Of a DNA stretch of 64,000 nt, positions 53,826 to 64,000 are shown piece after piece. The stretch comes from Adineta ricciae (lineage: Eukaryota > Rotifera > Eurotatoria > Adinetida > Adinetidae). The notes under the pieces are model-generated. The model saw only the letters and a list, made by a program, of their open reading frames with translations. It was not told where the DNA came from and did no database searches. The stretch lies in assembly GCA_905250025.1 (NCBI GenBank), contig CAJNOJ010000294.1, positions 51,397 through 115,396 on the forward strand, given 5' to 3'. Every line of letters starts with the position of its first letter. The first letter of the stretch is position 1. The translations under genes and the position numbers were made by a program.

Positions 53826-54397
53826 TCAATGACGTGTTAGTTTCTTTTTCATTCTGTTTAATATTTGTGCGAATGATGTCTGATCGAATTCTGCCTGATA
53901 AAATTTGGAAGGTGAGATAAACAGAATGTAATTTGTCATTTGAGATAAATAGGATAAGAAGTAAGTTACAAATAAATATATACTTTCATACACGATTGGT
54001 TTCGATTGACATTCGCACGTTTACATGTAACAAGGAGAATAAGGATAAGTACAGAAAAAAATGATCAAACACGGAATCATATAACCAAATATGGTTATCG
54101 TTTGACTATAAATGGACAAATGTTGATCATATTGTATAACACACCATGTACCTGTTTTTATGTATTTCGGATCAGGAACAACGTTGTAATAAATGACTTC
54201 ATAAATGATTTAGAAACACAGATACGCACGCACTTTCAATGGATGTGAAAGTAATTAACCAGAAACATAATCGCGTAAAACACGATAAACCATATGTAAT
54301 CGATTTACACAGAATTGTGTTAATTGTATAATTCAATATGAAACCTCTTGCACTTAACAGGAAATAAATGTTCTTTGAAAACAAAAATACAATTGAT
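53826..54397 (-). pseudogene. Rhodopsin-type GPCR remnant, 3' side (beta, cut by N)
   Basis: Holds a C-terminal TM7-like exon (MTNYILFISPSKFYQAEF..QILNRMKKKLTRH) and part of TM3-TM4 (..GLSCFTRLCFWLITF). TM6 is not found between them. Relative to gamma, an inserted base near 54190 breaks the frame after VFLNHL. The 5' part is beyond the N. Confidence 0.6.
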
Positions 54398-54398
54398 N
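54398..54398. other. Single-N join between beta and gamma segments
   Basis: To the left is the GPCR remnant; to the right the middle of the receptor-like gene, which is intact at 46088-48772. Confidence 0.95.
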
Positions 54399-56393
54399 GG
54401 AGACATGAAATGGTAATTTAATCGAAACGACAAGCGATGTGTCAGTTGGATAACAGGAAAACAAAGACTTGTTACTGTCAGTTTCGTTGCGAATAGCAAA
54501 CATAATTCGTCCGCAATGTAACGAGGTGTTGATGAATTGAATATTCAAAGTGAATACTTGTGAATTGAGTAAATTGAAGACTGTTTCATGATCACCGGTT
54601 GGCATGTTTAAAAAGCGAAGACTAGTTTCGAATTTAGCATTGAGCAGATCTTTGGTTTGACACGTCGAATGTTTTGTTTCCATTGAATACTGAGTATGAA
54701 AAGTGGCACTAAATTGTACGAGAAATCCAATAAAGAATAAAGCACTGATGGAAATCAGACCACCGAACCAGAATTTGCCTTGTTCGATTAAATCGAAATG
54801 TTTGAACAAGTTCTTTGCAAATTGCTGCTTAATTCTAAATCGTTTCGAAAGGTTCATCGAACATATCAACATTGAAAGAAGCACTACAATCGAAAGAACT
54901 ATCGCAGTCATAATTATCGGAGATTTCCAACCACAATCCGTGCGAAACATATTATAGAATAAGATATCATCGAACACATCGATTTCCGCTGTTTCAGGAT
55001 AAGCAATTGATTGTGTAACATCGCTCATTAGTTCTTCTGTCGTGGCAAACTCCAGTGGACAATTTGATCTATTTTGACATTGCAGACAGCTAGGAATGAG
55101 ACGGCTATTATCTGCTTTACAAACACTGCATGGCCATATTCCAGCATCATTTTTATAGGTTCCGACTGGACAGGTTACACGATTGGGATAGAGAAAGTAG
55201 AGTCCATCAACATGACTCGTATAAATATCATCGTAAAAGAAAGATTCTACCGAATAGTATCCAGGATCAGATGGTAATAGAACTAAGATATGAGAAAGTT
55301 GATTGATTAGATACAATGTAGAAGGAGTCGTTTGTGTGGCAACCATGAACGTAGCAGTTGGTTTGAACTGATTGGCGTATTTCTGAAAAAAGTTAGGAAA
55401 AGTCATCGTGGCTGTTGCATTAGTTATAAACAGTGTCATGTCGTTGGAATCATAAATATAAACATTTGATCTTGCAGCTATTACTGAATCTCGTGGTAGA
55501 TCAGCCGTATCTAACACGGCAGCCCTTTGTCCGTTATTTAACCAAGCGACAGTCGTTCCGTAATTGTCTCTCATCACAATATCTTGCTGTTTAGTGCCTA
55601 GATGCTGCAACCGGAATGACTTCGTAGGCGTTTCATCGATAGTAAATAAATAAATCGAGTTTATAGTTGGAATTCCAAGCAGAATCTTCTCACCTGCTTG
55701 TTCACTTGCGCTAAGCGATAGGTCAAGATGCTCATAACTACACGCTAGTTCTGATTGCCATCGATCATGGAATTGAATTCGATATCCACTGAAATCAACT
55801 GACATTAAATAAACTGTTACTGTACATGAACCCGCGGATTTTTCATAACCAGCCATATACACAAAACGAGCGCTCGTATCAGCACATACCGGTGTAAAAT
55901 ATGTTGAATTTGGCCACACCATCTCATCGATCCAATGCATCCGTGTAAATAAATTACGAATAAAAATAAAAGATTCCGTCATCGCAATTGCATATTGACC
56001 ATACGGTTCAACCGATAATACAAGACGATTAATAGGATTAGCTTTTGATAGATTTCCAGACGTAATTGTATCCATTTCAACATGTTCATTATTAGTAACA
56101 GTAACCTTTGACATATACAATGCGGATCCGCTTTTCTCTATGGCAACAAAATAAAGTTGCGAGTGATTTTGTGCTTTGCCAATAGCAACAGTCGACGCAT
56201 TCAACAAACTTCTAGAAATGTAGAACACCTTTTTTCGATTGGCAGAAAACTGATATTGTATGGGAGAATTTGAATTTGATTTCAAAGAAACCAAAAGATG
56301 ATCATTCGCTGCTAGTATAACAGAAACTGGAGGAGATCTTTGTCCGTTGATAAATTGTACCATAAATACAAATAGAAATACAATACACTCCAT
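54399..56393 (-). CDS. Receptor-like three-TM protein, N-terminal 665 codons (gamma, cut by N)
   Basis: Same protein as 46088-48772, from signal peptide through the Cys-rich module and two membrane helices, stopping at the N (..LPFHVS). Together with the 131 codons at 33190-33584 it lacks about 98 residues of the 894. A few substitutions, such as VTMQKNG versus VAIEKSG; conserved cysteines kept. Confidence 0.85.
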
Positions 56394-57499
56394 TGAACAC
56401 TTCTATTCGATTGTGCATAATATAGATGTGACACGCGATAACATTCTATTTATTCTAAATATGACGATGACGTCCAAAATGGTGAAATACGAGATATCTT
56501 CTCTCTCAAATATTGTAAAAAAATACATCACAGATTTACATTAATCATTTTCAATCAAATACTTTCAATATCCTATTACATATTTCGATCATCCAGATAG
56601 ATTGTTGACCTTGGATGAAGTTAAAAATACAAAACATATGCGAGTGAGTGCGCTCAATAAGTGCTCAGTGTCTTTAGGAAACTATTCAACAGAACTAATG
56701 TGTTCTCGACACATATTCTCTTGGTTTGGTTTGACTTCTTGCGGCCTACGAAAGATTTCAATAAATTCTTCATTTTGAAAGTAAATCACTCCGATCAATC
56801 AATTAATTTTATCATTTCCTCCGATCGTTTGTTTGTGCTTGGTGAAAATGTTGCTTAATAAAGACTCAGCGATACTTAATTGATGTAAATGAAATTCCAT
56901 TAGTTGTATTTTTGTTGTCTGAAAAAGTGATGAATACACCCACAATCTTGAGACAAATGAACGGTCAATTGGTATAAATATATATAGAATCTTTTGATCA
57001 TTTGAATACTGCTGTCTTCAAACTGAATACTTGCGGAGATTTGTTCACGTACGAAATATACATACAATCAATTTTGAGTGGGATTTCTTTCATGTTTAAT
57101 GGTCCGCAAAAGCGCAAACCATAATCGCGTATATGTAGGAGGTTCATAGAATATCCTCGATCTACCTAACATTTTCTTAGTTTACCGTTGACAATAATCT
57201 AACCAAAGGTTTATTTTACATTCATATGTGATTAGACTGGTTGACTGGACTACGTTTGATAATCAAAAGCTAAAGACGCAGTGAATATGTGTCATCGATC
57301 ACATTTCTTTTCCTCTTCGTCGTAGTGGGACAAATGTATCCCCATATGAATACTTGCGTCATCAAATCCGTATATAAATATACGAATATGTACTGAACGA
57401 GCGGAATAGTTTATATTTCATTCTATATGGTAAGTGCACAATGTAACAAGTATTTCTCATAGTTTGTCAATATTCGCATATTTTAGTGTTAAACTGAAT
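56394..57499. other. Divergent spacer and leader of Cys-rich gene (gamma)
   Basis: Homologous to 48773-49874 with few changes in the first 200 bp, more further on. Leader intron begins GTAAGT near 57429. Confidence 0.45.
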
Positions 57500-57805
57500 A
57501 TGCGTTCTTGTTTGTTTACTGCGCTCTTTTTGATTCTGATTATCAAATATGTTCATTTGGAGGAAGCTAAACCACGCAAAGTTTGTCTGATGTGCTGTGG
57601 CAAACCTCCATGTTGCAACTGTTGTGGCTTGCCTGGCTGTACTAGTGGAACTGATCAAGCTAGTAGTACTCCTGCTCCGAGTACAGCATCAGCCGCATAT
57701 GAAAGAAATATTCGTGTTGCAATCAACACACCACGGCCATCTGGAGCATGCCTGACATGTTGTGGACCGCCGCCTTGTTGTAATACTTGTGGACTTGATA
57801 TCTAA
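57500..57805 (+). CDS. Small secreted Cys-rich protein (gamma copy)
   Basis: 101 aa, allele of 49875-50180. Both CLxCCGxPPCCNxCGL boxes are identical in cysteine positions (one Lys to Met change at x in the first). Linker changes (Thr to Ser, Val to Ala, NFP to NIR) show that only the boxes are constrained. Confidence 0.72.
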   Translation: MRSCLFTALFLILIIKYVHLEEAKPRKVCLMCCGKPPCCNCCGLPGCTSGTDQASSTPAPSTASAAYERNIRVAINTPRPSGACLTCCGPPPCCNTCGLDI

Positions 57806-57849
57806 TTCTTTCTGTGACAAACTCGAACTTCTTTTGTACATTTTTTTAC

Positions 57850-58636
57850 AATAAAAAAGCGTGACATCAAAGTCAGTACGATGAAAGAGAATAACAATAT
57901 TGTTAGTACAAACGTTTCCGACAATAATGGCCGGTCTATTATTATTCTTATTGAGATCAGCAGCAACTGCGACCATCGGTTCAATCATAAACCGTGTGCG
58001 TATGAGCCAGTTGAATATTTTACGGGTGTAGCAAAATATCCGTTACCTTGATTAAAAATTAGTCACAACAATATCTGATGTAGCATCATCATTTATTTCA
58101 TTCACTACTGTATTCCAAGGATCGTTCCCTGCTGGAAAAGCGCTTGTTTAAGCAATGCTCCATTGTCTACATTTAGAAAAACTGCAGAACATCGGTACTA
58201 TTATATACTATATGTGGTAAGTATGCTAGATTGTATTGTGCTGTAAGAAATCTAACAATTGTGTTACTATCTTCATTCGTGCCTTCAGTAAAACAGAAGT
58301 ATTCAATTACTTGTTATGACACTACTAGGTAAAGGTGGTTTGAGATACAAAAAAAAACGATGAATTAAGATCGATGCGCAGTACTGACTTCGGCAAGTAA
58401 TAAACAAACATTTGACAATGTTTTTCAACCGAATAACAATTCAACGCTGTATATAGTGAAAATGTAGTGGAAAAGAATGCTTTACAAACGTACACAAAAC
58501 ATGTATTCGTATAGATCGTAGTAATATTCGAAAATGAAACATATGATGCATCAGGAACATGTCTCATAGATACTGTAGTACAATCGACATTACCAATAGT
58601 TATTATCGAAATTACTAGAAGAACCGAATATGTCAT
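57850..58636 (-). pseudogene. PAN-like plus FG-GAP protein remnant (gamma)
   Basis: The 5' end is kept: a signal peptide (TYSVLLVISIITIGNVDC) and a PAN-like domain with NTCFVYVCKAFF, TALNCYSVEKHCQMFVYYLPKS, as seen at the start of many bdelloid FG-GAP proteins. After a stop the FG-GAP repeats follow in broken frames. About 80 bp of the FG-GAP part present in beta are deleted near 58182, whereas about 240 bp of the PAN part are absent from beta. So the two alleles have lost different pieces. Confidence 0.7.
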
Positions 58637-58832
58637 CGCTATGAGTTGAATCTCAAATGGTTTCGTGAATGTATTATTTGTAAAATACTTTTATAATGCA
58701 ATTAGAGTATGGTACACTACGGGTAAAAAATGGATAATATTAAAAAGAAAAGCATATCTATGTATACTCTCAGGGCCCTTTTTCGATGGAAGTAATGAAA
58801 GCATGATAAAACTAAATCGAATTGCGTTTGAA

Positions 58833-59978
58833 TTATTTAGAATTTTCGTCGGCAATTTTTAATATTAACTTTCCTTGTGCCATTCGATTTCGAGATCGTT
58901 CATAAGCAGAATACAATGCTTCGATTCCATCTTTTCTCCAATCGTATACTTTATCGATAATGGGTTTAACTTTCCCACTTTCGAAATAATTCAATCTTAA
59001 ATCATCGAGATTCTCCGGTGTTTGACTGTGAACATGCATGAAATATTTATGGCGTTCAGAACCAAAAACTGACCAGAATTTTCGGTTGAGCAGATTTCCA
59101 GCAGTTTGAACGATCCATGTTACTGAAAGAACAGGATTCGGATCGTCGCCTACAAATGTAATAAAATCTCCACCGCGTTTAAGAATGCGCTGCGCAGATA
59201 TCCAATTCTGTTGTCCTCCAACACAATCACAAACGATATCGTAATCATTTCCTTGCAATTCTTCGCCGAAATCTTTTTCTTTGTAATCGATGACTAAGAT
59301 CTGATTGTCCATATTGATCCATTCGGATTTATTTCGGATAATCTCATAACCTAACTTTTCAATGAGGAAAAGATTTCTTTGTGAACAAGTAAGAGCAACG
59401 AATGCTCCAACTGCTTTAGCTAATTGAATGGCAAACAGCCCTGTTGCTGAACCGCCGCCACAAATGAATAATTTTGTTCCTTTTCCAACTGGTGACGAAC
59501 ATCGTTGAAATAAAGCTTCATAACTTGTTTCACAAGCTAATGGAATTGCCGCAGCTTCTTCCATCGTTAAATTCGTTGGTTTAATAGCTAACATTGACTC
59601 TTCTGCTCGAGCATATTCTGCGTAACCTCCTCCGTTAGTCCCTAAATTCCCATAAACATGGTCACCTATGCGAACACGTCCGACAGCGGAACCAACATCG
59701 ACAACAACGCCAGCTACGTCACCACCAGGAATATGAGGAAATGAATATCGAATAGCAAACGATACGTCGCCGTATAGCAGTTTACAATCAGCAGGGTTAA
59801 TTGATGCAGCATAAACACGAATAAGAACTTGCTTTGAAGTTAATTCTCGAGGAACGGAAACATTGTCGTCAAGTTGTAAGACATCACGAACATTTCCATA
59901 GTTTATCTGCTGAGCTGCTCGCATAACATATGGAATTTCATTATTTGAAGTTGTAACGTTATCTTCCGTCATCGACAA
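58833..59978 (-). CDS. MDR-family NADPH-dependent quinone/enone reductase (gamma)
   Basis: 381 aa, allele of 51044-52189 with about ten substitutions; GGDVAGVVVDVG and GGGSATGLFAIQLAK unchanged. Both alleles look functional. Confidence 0.88.
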   Translation of the reverse strand: MSMTEDNVTTSNNEIPYVMRAAQQINYGNVRDVLQLDDNVSVPRELTSKQVLIRVYAASINPADCKLLYGDVSFAIRYSFPHIPGGDVAGVVVDVGSAVGRVRIGDHVYGNLGTNGGGYAEYARAEESMLAIKPTNLTMEEAAAIPLACETSYEALFQRCSSPVGKGTKLFICGGGSATGLFAIQLAKAVGAFVALTCSQRNLFLIEKLGYEIIRNKSEWINMDNQILVIDYKEKDFGEELQGNDYDIVCDCVGGQQNWISAQRILKRGGDFITFVGDDPNPVLSVTWIVQTAGNLLNRKFWSVFGSERHKYFMHVHSQTPENLDDLRLNYFESGKVKPIIDKVYDWRKDGIEALYSAYERSRNRMAQGKLILKIADENSK

Positions 59979-60197
59979 TGCTTTCTTTGCACTGATCTAG
60001 TTCAGAATACAGTTAGAACATAATTTGTACACATACACGATGACTCAGAGATCCTGTTTTGACACAATTCATCATTGAAATACCAATCAAACAAATGTCG
60101 CTTTCTTTTATGTAGATGTCACAAATTAATTTATCGACGATTACAGTACTATGTAAAAAACTTCTCTGTTTATTCAACTAGAATGTGAATCTATCAG

Positions 60198-61280
60198 TTA
60201 TTGTTTTACAATACTAAGGAAACAATGCACATAGTCCATCGAATAATCCTTTGGTGCAACAATCACATCGTTCTCTATGGCTTGATAGAAGCGATCAATG
60301 ATAGTTTGACGTTCAGTTGAATTTCGTGTAAGATCTAATGCATTGAAAAAAGTGCTTTCAGACCAAGAGCGTAAAGTTGGTATGAAAGCTCTAGCAAATA
60401 CGTGTGCGTCGCCATGCTCTCGAAATTGTGCTGCATACGGGCATTTGGTAACACGTGTACTCACGTGCTTGAGTACGAGACCGGCGCGTCGCACTGAAGA
60501 GTTTTCATCGTCGAAAGGTGCTGTGAATTCATTTACAGTTCTGTAGTACTGCTGAAACGTAGCGTTGTGATATTCCGACTCGGTTATTTCGCCATCGCTC
60601 ATCAGTTTTCGCCAGTGGTTAGTAAACCAATCGAACATATTTACACCATTACCTGTAGCACCAAGGTAATGACCTTGATCATCTATACAGAAATTGGCGA
60701 GTACCAGCACACCGCCAGAGACAAGTTCTCGAGCTCGTGTCAGAAGAATCGTCTCCCAATCAGTAGCGGCTTGACGACGAAAATGTTCACGTTCTTCGGA
60801 ACTTGCACCAGTAGCATGTACATGGTCAGCAATGAGTGACGGCCGTTTACTTAACCAATGCATAGCCGTAGCAGAGAATCCAAGTGAGAGCGTATTCTCA
60901 GGAAAAATCTGTCGATAAAATGTTGTTCCACTTGCAAATGTATAAACGTTTGGTTCATGGCCTAATGGTGTAACGTGATCGTCGTGAAAATGAAGACGAC
61001 GAAATAATGCCGAGAAATCATTCTGTGGTAGATCTGTATAAGTAATTGTAATTGGTCGCGCCACGTTTGCTGCTCGAACTGATTCGATTAAACATCGCAT
61101 CAGATCGAGTGATGTACCACCATCGGCTGCACCGAAATCGGCGATTTCAAATGATGCATTCGATTGGAACAAATTCATTCTTGAAAGAGCATCAACAACT
61201 AGAACACCTGCAGTATCAATAACAACTTTAGCACCAATTGTATTTTCACTATAATAACCCATACCACGCATTGCAATCAT
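60198..61280 (-). CDS. SABATH-type carboxyl methyltransferase (gamma)
   Basis: 360 aa, allele of 52411-53493. SAM motif IADFGAADGGTSLDL, TDLPQNDFSALF, TFYRQIFP and SATAMHWLSK are identical. Substitutions such as DLAVDAL to VLVVDAL and NWF to DWF lie outside motifs. 219 bp upstream of the reductase gene. Confidence 0.85.
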   Translation of the reverse strand: MIAMRGMGYYSENTIGAKVVIDTAGVLVVDALSRMNLFQSNASFEIADFGAADGGTSLDLMRCLIESVRAANVARPITITYTDLPQNDFSALFRRLHFHDDHVTPLGHEPNVYTFASGTTFYRQIFPENTLSLGFSATAMHWLSKRPSLIADHVHATGASSEEREHFRRQAATDWETILLTRARELVSGGVLVLANFCIDDQGHYLGATGNGVNMFDWFTNHWRKLMSDGEITESEYHNATFQQYYRTVNEFTAPFDDENSSVRRAGLVLKHVSTRVTKCPYAAQFREHGDAHVFARAFIPTLRSWSESTFFNALDLTRNSTERQTIIDRFYQAIENDVIVAPKDYSMDYVHCFLSIVKQ

Positions 61281-61603
61281 CTTTGTACTTGAACTTTTGA
61301 TTTCTTTGAACGAAGCGATCTACAATATTCTTTATGTAGGAAAACTTAGACAAAGCGATGGAGGAAATATTATCGAGTGATCGTGAAGTGAACTAGGAGA
61401 AAGGAAAAGACTGTTGTATATTCGACGATCAGCGTGACATAATTACACGTTAACAAAACATGCTAGAAGTTTAACTCACACTGTTAAAAACAATAAAAGA
61501 TAAAGTGACAAAAAGAAACACGTGTCTCGAGCATTGATAACTTGTCTTTCGTTTCTGCCTTAAATTTTTATATTTATGAGTGAAGTGGAAGAAAAACAAT
61601 ATA
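61281..61603. other. Upstream region of methyltransferase (gamma)
   Basis: Homologous to 53494-53825; nothing recognised. Confidence 0.4.
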
Positions 61604-62232
61604 TCAATGACGTGTTAATTTCTTTTTCATTCTGTTTAATATTTGTGCGAATGATGTCTGATCGAAGTGTGCCTGGTAAGACTTCGAAGGTGAGATAAGC
61701 AGAATGTAATTTGCCATTTGACGTAAGTAGGACAAGAACTAGGATGCTATCATTAAATAACATTGCCATGGAACTTCTAAGAATCGTGTAGACATTTGCA
61801 CGTTTACATGTAACAACGAGAATAAGAATAAGCACAGAAAAAAATGATCAAACACGGAATCATATAACCAAATATGGTTATCGTTTGACTATAAATGGAC
61901 AAATGTTGATCATATTGTATAACACACCATATACCTGTTTTTGTGTATTTCGGATCAGGAACAACGTTGTAACAATGACTCCATAAATGATTTAGAAACA
62001 CAGTTACGCACGCACTTACAATGGATGTGAAAGTAATCAACCAGAAACATAATCGTGTAAAACACGATAAACCATATGTAATCGATTTACACAGAATTGT
62101 GTTAATTGTATAATTCAATATGAAACCTCTTGCACTTAACAGGAAATAAATGTTCTTTGAAAACAAAAATACAATTGATATTTGACTTGTTACGCTATTG
62201 ATGAACAAATAGTAGCCAACACCAACTAAAAT
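61604..62232 (-). pseudogene. Rhodopsin-type GPCR remnant (gamma)
   Basis: An exon beginning after a TTTTCAG acceptor (62233-62234) encodes TM2 to TM5: YYLFINSVTSQISIVFLF, CKSITYGLSCFTRLCFWLITF, HCYNVVPDPKYTKTGIWC, IFGYMIPCLIIFFCAYSYSR. A later frame to 61604 gives the TM7 end (MANYILLISPSKSYQAHF..ILNRMKKKLTRH). TM6 is missing between them and no exon with TM1 is recognised, so the receptor is incomplete, though this allele lacks the extra frameshift of beta. Confidence 0.6.
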
Positions 62233-63073
62233 CTGAAAATAAGTTAAAAAACGGATTTATTTTGAAAGAAAGAGTGACCTTAGTGTAATTTAACTTCACC
62301 AGGGAAGTGTCACATACTTTCACTCAGTCATAAATAACTCGTCGAGGCTTTGGACGACGAAATGTTACAAAACATGAGATATTATTTTAAAAAAACGAAG
62401 ATTAACACGATGACAAGTATGACAATGTAATCAGTAATAAATAAATGTTGACTTTTAACTGAATTGGAGAGTATATCATTAGTAAGTAGTGAATCTAATG
62501 AAAAACTTAAAAACATGTATTGGGTCAATCCACTTTTTGGAAAGGTTTTTCGGCTCAAACACCCGATCTCTGTTAGAAAACACTTTTGGTGAACAAAAAA
62601 TTGGGCCCTATCTGCGGAAAACCTCGAGTTTTTTTATACGTAGAAAAAATGACAGAAAAACGTCTGGAACTTCATCAAAGGCTCTTTTTTCGGAATTGTC
62701 TAGTACTCATAAATATCAAACAAGTCTAGAAACATGTTTTCTGGTAGGAATTAGACTGATCTTATTGAATTTCATATGTGATAAGTCATTTTCTATGTAT
62801 ATGATAATAGTCCTATTGCACGATTGTGAATTAGATTTAATTAATTCGAAGAAATCTTGTCTTATTTTCGTCGTAGAGTATGAGAATTTTGATGATACTG
62901 TTCTCTCGAAATGGTGCTGAACTGATGACTTTGCTCACATCGCTAGAAAGGTTCGTCATGAAGCGTTCTCACAGAAGTAAGAGAGCGCAGTCGAAAAGGA
63001 CAGTGTTATCAAAAAGATGGGTTTTCCATTTCTGTGTAAGGACATCTTTAGATTTAAAACGTGATGTGTTTCT
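62233..63073. other. Spacer, nothing recognised
   Basis: The 143-aa frame at 62489-62920 has no domain and biased composition; I regard it as chance or very decayed. Confidence 0.4.
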
Positions 63074-63957
63074 AAAAATGTCCTGATCTTAAACGAATAA
63101 GATTACGGGATGAATCATTGAATATTAGTACAGATATTGATTGCTCAGTGGTACCTCTCTTCTTCGAAAATATTGTGAACATCCGATAAATCATGAGAAA
63201 TATACACGTGTGCCAAAAGGAGTCAAGCCTGTGTCTATACAGCTTTCGAACTTTTTGATTTCTCATTATGATGTGGCTCACAATCGAATTCGTTGGTTAT
63301 GTCCAAGATGCCATACATTCGAATCGAAGAAAATGATGAATCATCAATCAATGGAAGTCAACGACGATGAAAGTTCTAGTGGTGAAGAATTCATGACAGA
63401 AGGTTCTCCTATCAATCAAAATCAAAATAATGATGCTGTCGATATGGATGTCAATGAACTGAACGAAGAAGAGAAACAAAATTCTCATATGGATAGTGGT
63501 ATTATAGCTGAATCAGACGACAACGATGATGAATCGCCACAAATGGATGAAAGCCCAACTGATCCCGAATCGAGGAACGAAAAGATGATCATGTTTTTTA
63601 TGAACTCGAACATAAGAAAGACAAAGCAATAGAAGAACTGTCGGCTGTATTCAAATTACTGAACATAGATCCGATTCGTGACAGGATAGTTTGTAAACTC
63701 AATTCGAATTTACTGAAATGAGGATTGTATTTAGATCAGTAGTAGCACCCATTCAGACCAAAGTTGTGGAAGTTTATCGAAAACTAAATCGATTATGCGA
63801 TGTACTGGATGAGAAATCTCAACTTTCAAATGATGCCAGTCCTAATGATCTAACAATACAAGAATCGAACGAACTTTTGAGTGATTTAAAAAAGTTATAT
63901 GATGATAGTGATGCTGATGAAAGGGTCCGCGTGATGACAATTGTTCCTAAAGATTAG
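63074..63957 (+). pseudogene. Decayed zinc-finger-like ORF of a probably repetitive family
   Basis: Frames in succession encode a C/H-rich module (RKYCEHPINHEKYTRVPKGVK..RIRWLCPRCHTFE), a long acidic Asp/Glu/Asn/Ser segment, LEHKKDKAIEELSAVFKLLNIDPIRDRI, then over a possible 47-bp intron VAPIQTKVVEVYRKLNRLCDVLDE and MTIVPKD. Frameshifts lie near 63150 and 63583, and TAG at 63955 stops the frame where a Trp would suit the MTIxPxxWG motif that I associate with multi-copy, possibly transposon-carried animal ORFs. The assignment to a mobile element is an inference from memory. Confidence 0.45.
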
Positions 63958-64000
63958 GGTCAACAAAAAATAGCAAAATGGTGCGTATTCTATTCTCTTC

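Larger units (their letters stand above)
46778..54397. repeat. Beta copy, part homologous to gamma
   Basis: Collinear with 54399-62179: receptor-like gene, Cys-rich gene, FG-GAP pseudogene, MDR reductase, SABATH methyltransferase and GPCR remnant in the same order and strand. Confidence 0.92.
54399..62179. repeat. Gamma copy of the duplicated locus (7.8 kb)
   Basis: Collinear with beta 46778-54397. After 62179 gamma continues into sequence not present elsewhere in the window. Confidence 0.92.

Noticed and set aside
20660-62179. Recent tandem segmental duplication of a detoxification cluster
   Set aside because: The copies meet only at single Ns inside genes, and alpha and gamma are complementary to within 295 bp. 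Allele misplacement explains this with fewer steps.
62489-62920. 143-aa open frame
   Set aside because: No recognisable domain, biased composition, and no relation to neighbours.

Overview
The window looks like nuclear DNA of a bdelloid rotifer, probably Adineta or a close relative. The evidence is AT-rich sequence, GT-AG introns of mostly 47-62 bp, and gene families typical of bdelloids: GPCRs, ADP-ribosyltransferases with TPR tails, F-box/LRR proteins, NHL and FG-GAP remnants, D8C proteins, and enzymes of apparently non-animal type such as a SABATH methyltransferase. The species is inferred from family resemblance only. I saw no rRNA, tRNA, CRISPR or prokaryotic operon structure.

Left part (1-20,000), mostly single copy: end of a secreted protein; a cis-CaaD-like tautomerase; a death-effector-domain-like exon followed by a decayed NHL-repeat region; a WWE-ADP-ribosyltransferase; a type II membrane D8C protein; a 151-bp hAT-like MITE; an FAD monooxygenase; an ADP-ribosyltransferase with TPR tail and an apparent frameshift; an F-box/LRR protein; an insulin-like peptide; a DEG/ENaC channel; and a rhodopsin-type GPCR.

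Right part (20,000-62,200) contains each locus twice. Three single-N characters, at 5066, 33585 and 54398, each sit between repeated sequences. The segment from 20,660 to 33,584 (called alpha) is repeated at 33,586-46,482 (beta), and beta from 46,778 to 54,397 is repeated at 54,399-62,179 (gamma). Alpha stops and gamma starts inside the same gene, and the piece missing between them is only 295 bp long (46,483-46,777 in beta). The simplest reading is that alpha and gamma are one haplotype and beta, 20.8 kb, is the other allele placed inside a 0.3-kb gap. Gene order in either haplotype is: coiled-coil/PARP-like protein (-), MARCH-type RING-CH E3 (-), soluble UGT (+), Rho pseudogene (-), GPCR (-), ART pseudogene (-), DED-only protein (+), membrane UGT (+), 894-aa three-TM receptor-like protein (-), Cys-rich secreted peptide (+), PAN/FG-GAP pseudogene (-), MDR reductase (-), SABATH methyltransferase (-), GPCR remnant (-). 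Comparing the alleles shows several allele-specific lesions and indels.

The right end (63,000-64,000) holds a decayed zinc-finger-like ORF of a probably repetitive family.

Functional themes: small-molecule or xenobiotic conjugation and oxidation (two UGT types, SABATH methyltransferase, MDR reductase, FAD monooxygenase, tautomerase), NAD-dependent ADP-ribosylation (WWE-ART, ART-TPR, PARP-like, ART remnants), ubiquitin ligases (F-box, MARCH), and signalling (insulin-like peptide, GPCRs, DEG/ENaC, DED). Apart from the adjacency of MDR reductase and methyltransferase, I see no clear evidence that these form a single pathway.
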